Assembly: GCF_024055605.1 (NCBI RefSeq)
Contig: NZ_JAMXLX010000004.1
Coordinates: 124,001 to 188,000 of the forward strand
Reading direction: 5' to 3'
DNA length: 64,000 nucleotides
Source of the DNA: Ciceribacter sichuanensis
GTDB taxonomy: Bacteria; Pseudomonadota; Alphaproteobacteria; Rhizobiales; Rhizobiaceae
Shown here: one piece after another, positions 61,667 through 64,000 of the stretch
Layout of the letters: each line of letters begins with the position of its first letter
Numbering within the stretch: position 1 is the stretch's first letter
Notes under the pieces: generated by a model
The model's input: only the letters and a program-made list of their open reading frames with translations
Databases searched by the model: none
Told to the model about the DNA's origin: nothing
Position numbers and translations under genes: made by a program

Positions 61667-62872
61667 TCAGGCGGTCGCGCGCTTTTCCGTCAGGAAATAG
61701 AGGAAGGCGATAACCGGAAGGGCAAGGCCGATCATCGAGGCAAGCGACCATCCGCCTTCCGCATAGGCCCATGCGCCGACGGCCGAGCCGACGGCGCCGC
61801 CGGTGAAGAAGATCGCCATGAACAGGCCGTTCAGTCGGCTGCGCAGTTCCGCGCCGAGTTCGTAGATGGCGCGCTGGCCTGTTACGAGCGTCATGCTCAC
61901 CCCGAAATCGACGAGGATGGCGGCGAGCGTCAGCAGCGCAAGTGCGAGCGTGCTGCCTTCGGGCGCGACATGGGTGACGAGGTAGCCTGCCGCGACGCTG
62001 GCGATGCCGAGCGCGGTTGCGGGCTTGCCGAGACCCCTGTCGGCCAGCCTCCCGGCCATCGGCGAGGCGATGGCACCTGCAACGCCGGCCAGCGCAAAGA
62101 GGGCGATGCCCGCCTGGCTGAGATTGAAGGCGGGGCCGGCGAGATAGAGCGGCGTGACCGTCCAGAACAGGCTGAAGGCGGCGAACTGAAAGGCCTGATA
62201 GGCGGCACGGCGCTGCAGCACCTTCTGCGTGGCAAGCTGGCGGCCCATCGAGCGAAGCAGGCCGAGATAGCCGAGCTGGGTCGTCGGACGGCGCTCCGGC
62301 AGACGCGTGGCGAGCACGGCGGCGAGCGCCACCATGACGCCGGCCGAGAGGAAGAACACCGCGTGCCAGGAGGTGAAGCGGGCGAGGAAGCTCGCGACCG
62401 GCCGCGCCATCATGATGCCGACCATCAGGCCGCTCATGACATTGCCGACCACCCGGCCTCGGGCATAATCCGGTGCCAGATTGGCGGCGAACGGCACGAT
62501 CATCTGAACCGCGACCGAGCCGAGGCCGATGGCAAGCGATGCCGCGAGGAAGGGGCCGGGCGTGGAGGAAAGACCGGCCGCGATCAGCGAAAGTGTGACG
62601 ACGCCGATCATGGTGAGGATCAGCCGGCGGTTTTCGACAAGGTCACCCAGCGGCACGAGGAAGAGCAGGCCGAGCCCGTAACCGATCTGCGTCAGTGTCA
62701 CGATCAGGCCGGTGGCATGCACCGGCAGGCCGATGGCATCGGCAATCGGGCCGGCGAGCGGCTGCGCATAATAGAGGTTGGCGGCGATCAGGCCGCAGGC
62801 GGCAGCCATGACGAAGGTCATTCCGGCCGAGATGCCGGAGGCTTTGGTTGGGCTGGCGGATATGCTGGTCAT
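61667..62872 (-). CDS. MFS efflux transporter (YnfM-like) under TetR control
   Basis: The 401-residue product has twelve helices with the MFS motif in LVPLGDLVENRRLIL and the antiporter-type pattern typical of drug or sugar efflux (MVPFAANLAPDYARGRVVGNVMSG written in part). The ATG at 62870-62872 has AAGGA seven bases upstream. The TetR gene lies 43 bases upstream on the same strand, so both are probably in one operon controlled by the operator at 63541. The substrate is unknown. Confidence 0.86.
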   Translation of the reverse strand: MTSISASPTKASGISAGMTFVMAAACGLIAANLYYAQPLAGPIADAIGLPVHATGLIVTLTQIGYGLGLLFLVPLGDLVENRRLILTMIGVVTLSLIAAGLSSTPGPFLAASLAIGLGSVAVQMIVPFAANLAPDYARGRVVGNVMSGLMVGIMMARPVASFLARFTSWHAVFFLSAGVMVALAAVLATRLPERRPTTQLGYLGLLRSMGRQLATQKVLQRRAAYQAFQFAAFSLFWTVTPLYLAGPAFNLSQAGIALFALAGVAGAIASPMAGRLADRGLGKPATALGIASVAAGYLVTHVAPEGSTLALALLTLAAILVDFGVSMTLVTGQRAIYELGAELRSRLNGLFMAIFFTGGAVGSAVGAWAYAEGGWSLASMIGLALPVIAFLYFLTEKRATA

Positions 62873-62915
62873 CGGGAATTCCTTGGGGGTCGGTCCTTTG
62901 GGGGAGGGGAGAGGG

Positions 62916-63521
62916 TCAATCGAGAATTCTGAGGAGCGCATCAGCGGCGGCGTGGGTGGCCGCCGGCTTCGGGCTGGTCTTGCCGACGATGCGGATGCCC
63001 TGGAGAAAGGCCATGACGGCGAGCGCGGCCGTATCGACGTCGACATCGGACGAGATCGAGCCGTCCGCCTGTCCGTCGCGGATGAAGCCGCGGATCTGCT
63101 CCAGCGTGCGGGCCTGCGAGAGGGCGACCCGTCCATCGACATCGGCGTCGAAAAGCGTCAGTTCCACGGCAGCGCCGATGGCAAGGCAACCGCGGCGTCC
63201 GGTCTCGCCGCAGGCGGCCGCAGCATAGAAACGCAGCATGCCGCGCACCTTGTCGCGGCCGGTCGTGAGCGGTGCGAGTTCGGCTTCGAGCAGGGCATTG
63301 CGCACCTGCTTGTAGCGATCGAAAGCCGCAAGGAAGATCGACTTCTTGTCCTGGAAAGCCTTGTAGATGCTGCCGGCCGTCAGGCCCATGGCGGCTTTCA
63401 GATCGGCAATCGAGGTGCCGTGATAGCCGCGTTCGGTGAAGACGACGATGGCCGCGTCGAGCGCTGCGTCGATGTCGAACTCCCGGGGACGGCCGGCGGT
63501 GCGGTGACTGGTGGCGGACAT
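62916..63521 (-). CDS. TetR/AcrR-family repressor
   Basis: The 201-residue product has an N-terminal TetR HTH (GRPREFDIDAALDAAIVVFTERGYHGTSI, recognition LTAGSIYKAFQDK). A C-terminal helical ligand domain follows, with a cysteine-containing AACGETGRRGCLAIGAAVE segment of the type seen in the TetR_C_11-like group. It lies 20 bases from a perfect palindrome and directly upstream of an MFS gene, the classic layout of an autorepressed efflux operon. Confidence 0.88.
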   Translation of the reverse strand: MSATSHRTAGRPREFDIDAALDAAIVVFTERGYHGTSIADLKAAMGLTAGSIYKAFQDKKSIFLAAFDRYKQVRNALLEAELAPLTTGRDKVRGMLRFYAAAACGETGRRGCLAIGAAVELTLFDADVDGRVALSQARTLEQIRGFIRDGQADGSISSDVDVDTAALAVMAFLQGIRIVGKTSPKPAATHAAADALLRILD

Positions 63522-63540
63522 GATCGAACCGTATCTTTGG

Positions 63541-63570
63541 GCTATTTGGAAATGATCGTTTCCAAATAGC
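63541..63570 (-). promoter_or_regulatory. Perfect TetR-type operator (12+6+12 palindrome)
   Basis: GCTATTTGGAAA at 63541-63552 and TTTCCAAATAGC at 63559-63570 are exact complements around TGATCG. The site begins 20 bases upstream of the tetR start codon and also lies about 118 bases upstream of the plus-strand amidohydrolase gene. Autoregulation of tetR-MFS is the likely use. Confidence 0.85.
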
Positions 63571-63688
63571 GATGGAATTGCCAGCCGTCAAGTCCGGTGC
63601 GGGTAGGCGGGATTGCACGTCTCTCTTCGCTTGCCTGCCGCGACGGGCAGCGCTAGCTTCCGCCGACCGTGAAAACAGAGGGAACGAA

Positions 63689-64000
63689 ATGCGGGTTTTC
63701 TATTCCGAAAAACATAAGCTTAGGGATGCCAAGACGGAGCTGCACGGCGGCCTGCTGGTGAAGCCTTTCGAGGGGCCGTTCCGGGCAGAATGGATATTGG
63801 CGGCGGTGAAGGAAGCGGGTTTTTCCGACGTGGTCGCCCCGGCGGAATATGGTCTCGATACCGCGAGAAAGGTGCATGACGAGAACTTCCTCGAATTCCT
63901 GCGCACCTGCTGGGACCGCTGGACCGAGGCGGGTTATCCCGGAGAGGCGATCCCGACGGCTTATGCCTATCGCCGCAGCCGTAACCGCGCGCCGCGCAAT
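63689..64000 (+). CDS. Acetylpolyamine amidohydrolase / histone-deacetylase-family protein, N-terminal part
   Basis: The visible 104 residues run off the window. They match the start of bacterial histone-deacetylase-like acetylpolyamine amidohydrolases: MRVFYSEKHKLRDAKTELHGG, then RKVHDENFLEFLRTCWDRW. These zinc enzymes remove acetyl groups from acetylated polyamines. The catalytic histidines and zinc ligands lie beyond the window. The ATG at 63689 has GAGGGA six bases upstream. Integrity cannot be judged. Confidence 0.83.
   Translation, partial: MRVFYSEKHKLRDAKTELHGGLLVKPFEGPFRAEWILAAVKEAGFSDVVAPAEYGLDTARKVHDENFLEFLRTCWDRWTEAGYPGEAIPTAYAYRRSRNRAPRN

Noticed and set aside
1-64000. CRISPR array, prophage or transposon
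   Set aside because: No regularly spaced repeats, transposase, integrase or phage structural genes were seen on either strand.

Overview
The window is about 64 kb of GC-rich DNA (roughly 60 percent GC by eye), densely packed with genes and with strong rhizobial character: a bcsN-bcsA-bcsB-bcsZ-bcsK cellulose operon, a BA14K-family protein, many alphaproteobacterial ABC transporters and a dispersed-type palindromic repeat. It most resembles a chromosome of the Rhizobiaceae (Agrobacterium/Rhizobium/Neorhizobium type). No phage, transposase, plasmid replication genes or CRISPR array were seen. Species cannot be named from the sequence alone.

Layout. (1) 1-7.1 kb, minus strand: a nucleoside uptake and catabolism operon, transcribed bmp-type binding protein, ATPase, two permeases, cdd, punA, deoC, deoA (cut by the window edge). 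(2) 7.3-8.7 kb: msrA, a small membrane protein and tRNA-Ser(GGA). (3) 8.9-17.8 kb: the cellulose operon, with a perfect CtrA-type box upstream. (4) 17.8-19.5 kb: a terminator, an unlisted 30-codon membrane-protein gene with a strong Shine-Dalgarno, and an aldo/keto reductase.

(5) 19.6-39.7 kb: a 20-kb organosulfur acquisition region. A minus-strand operon carries an NtaA/DszA-type flavin monooxygenase and two SfnB-type acyl-CoA-dehydrogenase-like enzymes. Divergent from it is a plus-strand set: aminotransferase, GlcD-like FAD oxidase, metQNI and an isopenicillin-N-synthase-like dioxygenase. Then comes an SsuABC/TauABC-like transporter with a small three-cysteine membrane protein and O-acetylhomoserine sulfhydrylase, a divergent flavoprotein, and tauABC. 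The reading offered here is that sulfonates, sulfones and methionine-like compounds are imported, cleaved or oxidised, and that sulfide is put directly into homocysteine by the sulfhydrylase. A repeated dyad TCTAT-N7-ATAGA (a LysR-type T-N11-A motif) sits in front of both arms of the divergent promoter, with a weaker copy before the third operon, so one regulator may control the region.

(6) 39.8-54.2 kb: mostly housekeeping and accessory genes (YigZ, TPR lipoprotein, leucyl aminopeptidase, MarR regulator, NlpC/P60 peptidase, DUF1003 protein, FkbM methyltransferase, tRNA-Leu(CAG), BA14K protein, SelW-like protein, DoxX, amidotransferase, acetyltransferase, LysE exporter, thioesterase, DUF1508 protein). 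A 0.9-kb gene-poor stretch holds the palindromic repeat. (7) 54.2-64 kb: a ccdAB toxin-antitoxin pair, lepA, two MFS transporters, two GNATs, an NTF2-like protein, an XRE-cupin regulator, an alpha/beta hydrolase, a TetR regulator with a perfect 12+12 operator, and the start of an acetylpolyamine amidohydrolase-like gene.

Starts were chosen from Shine-Dalgarno sequences, overlaps and signal peptides. All functions are inferred from motifs and recalled family features; no database search was run.
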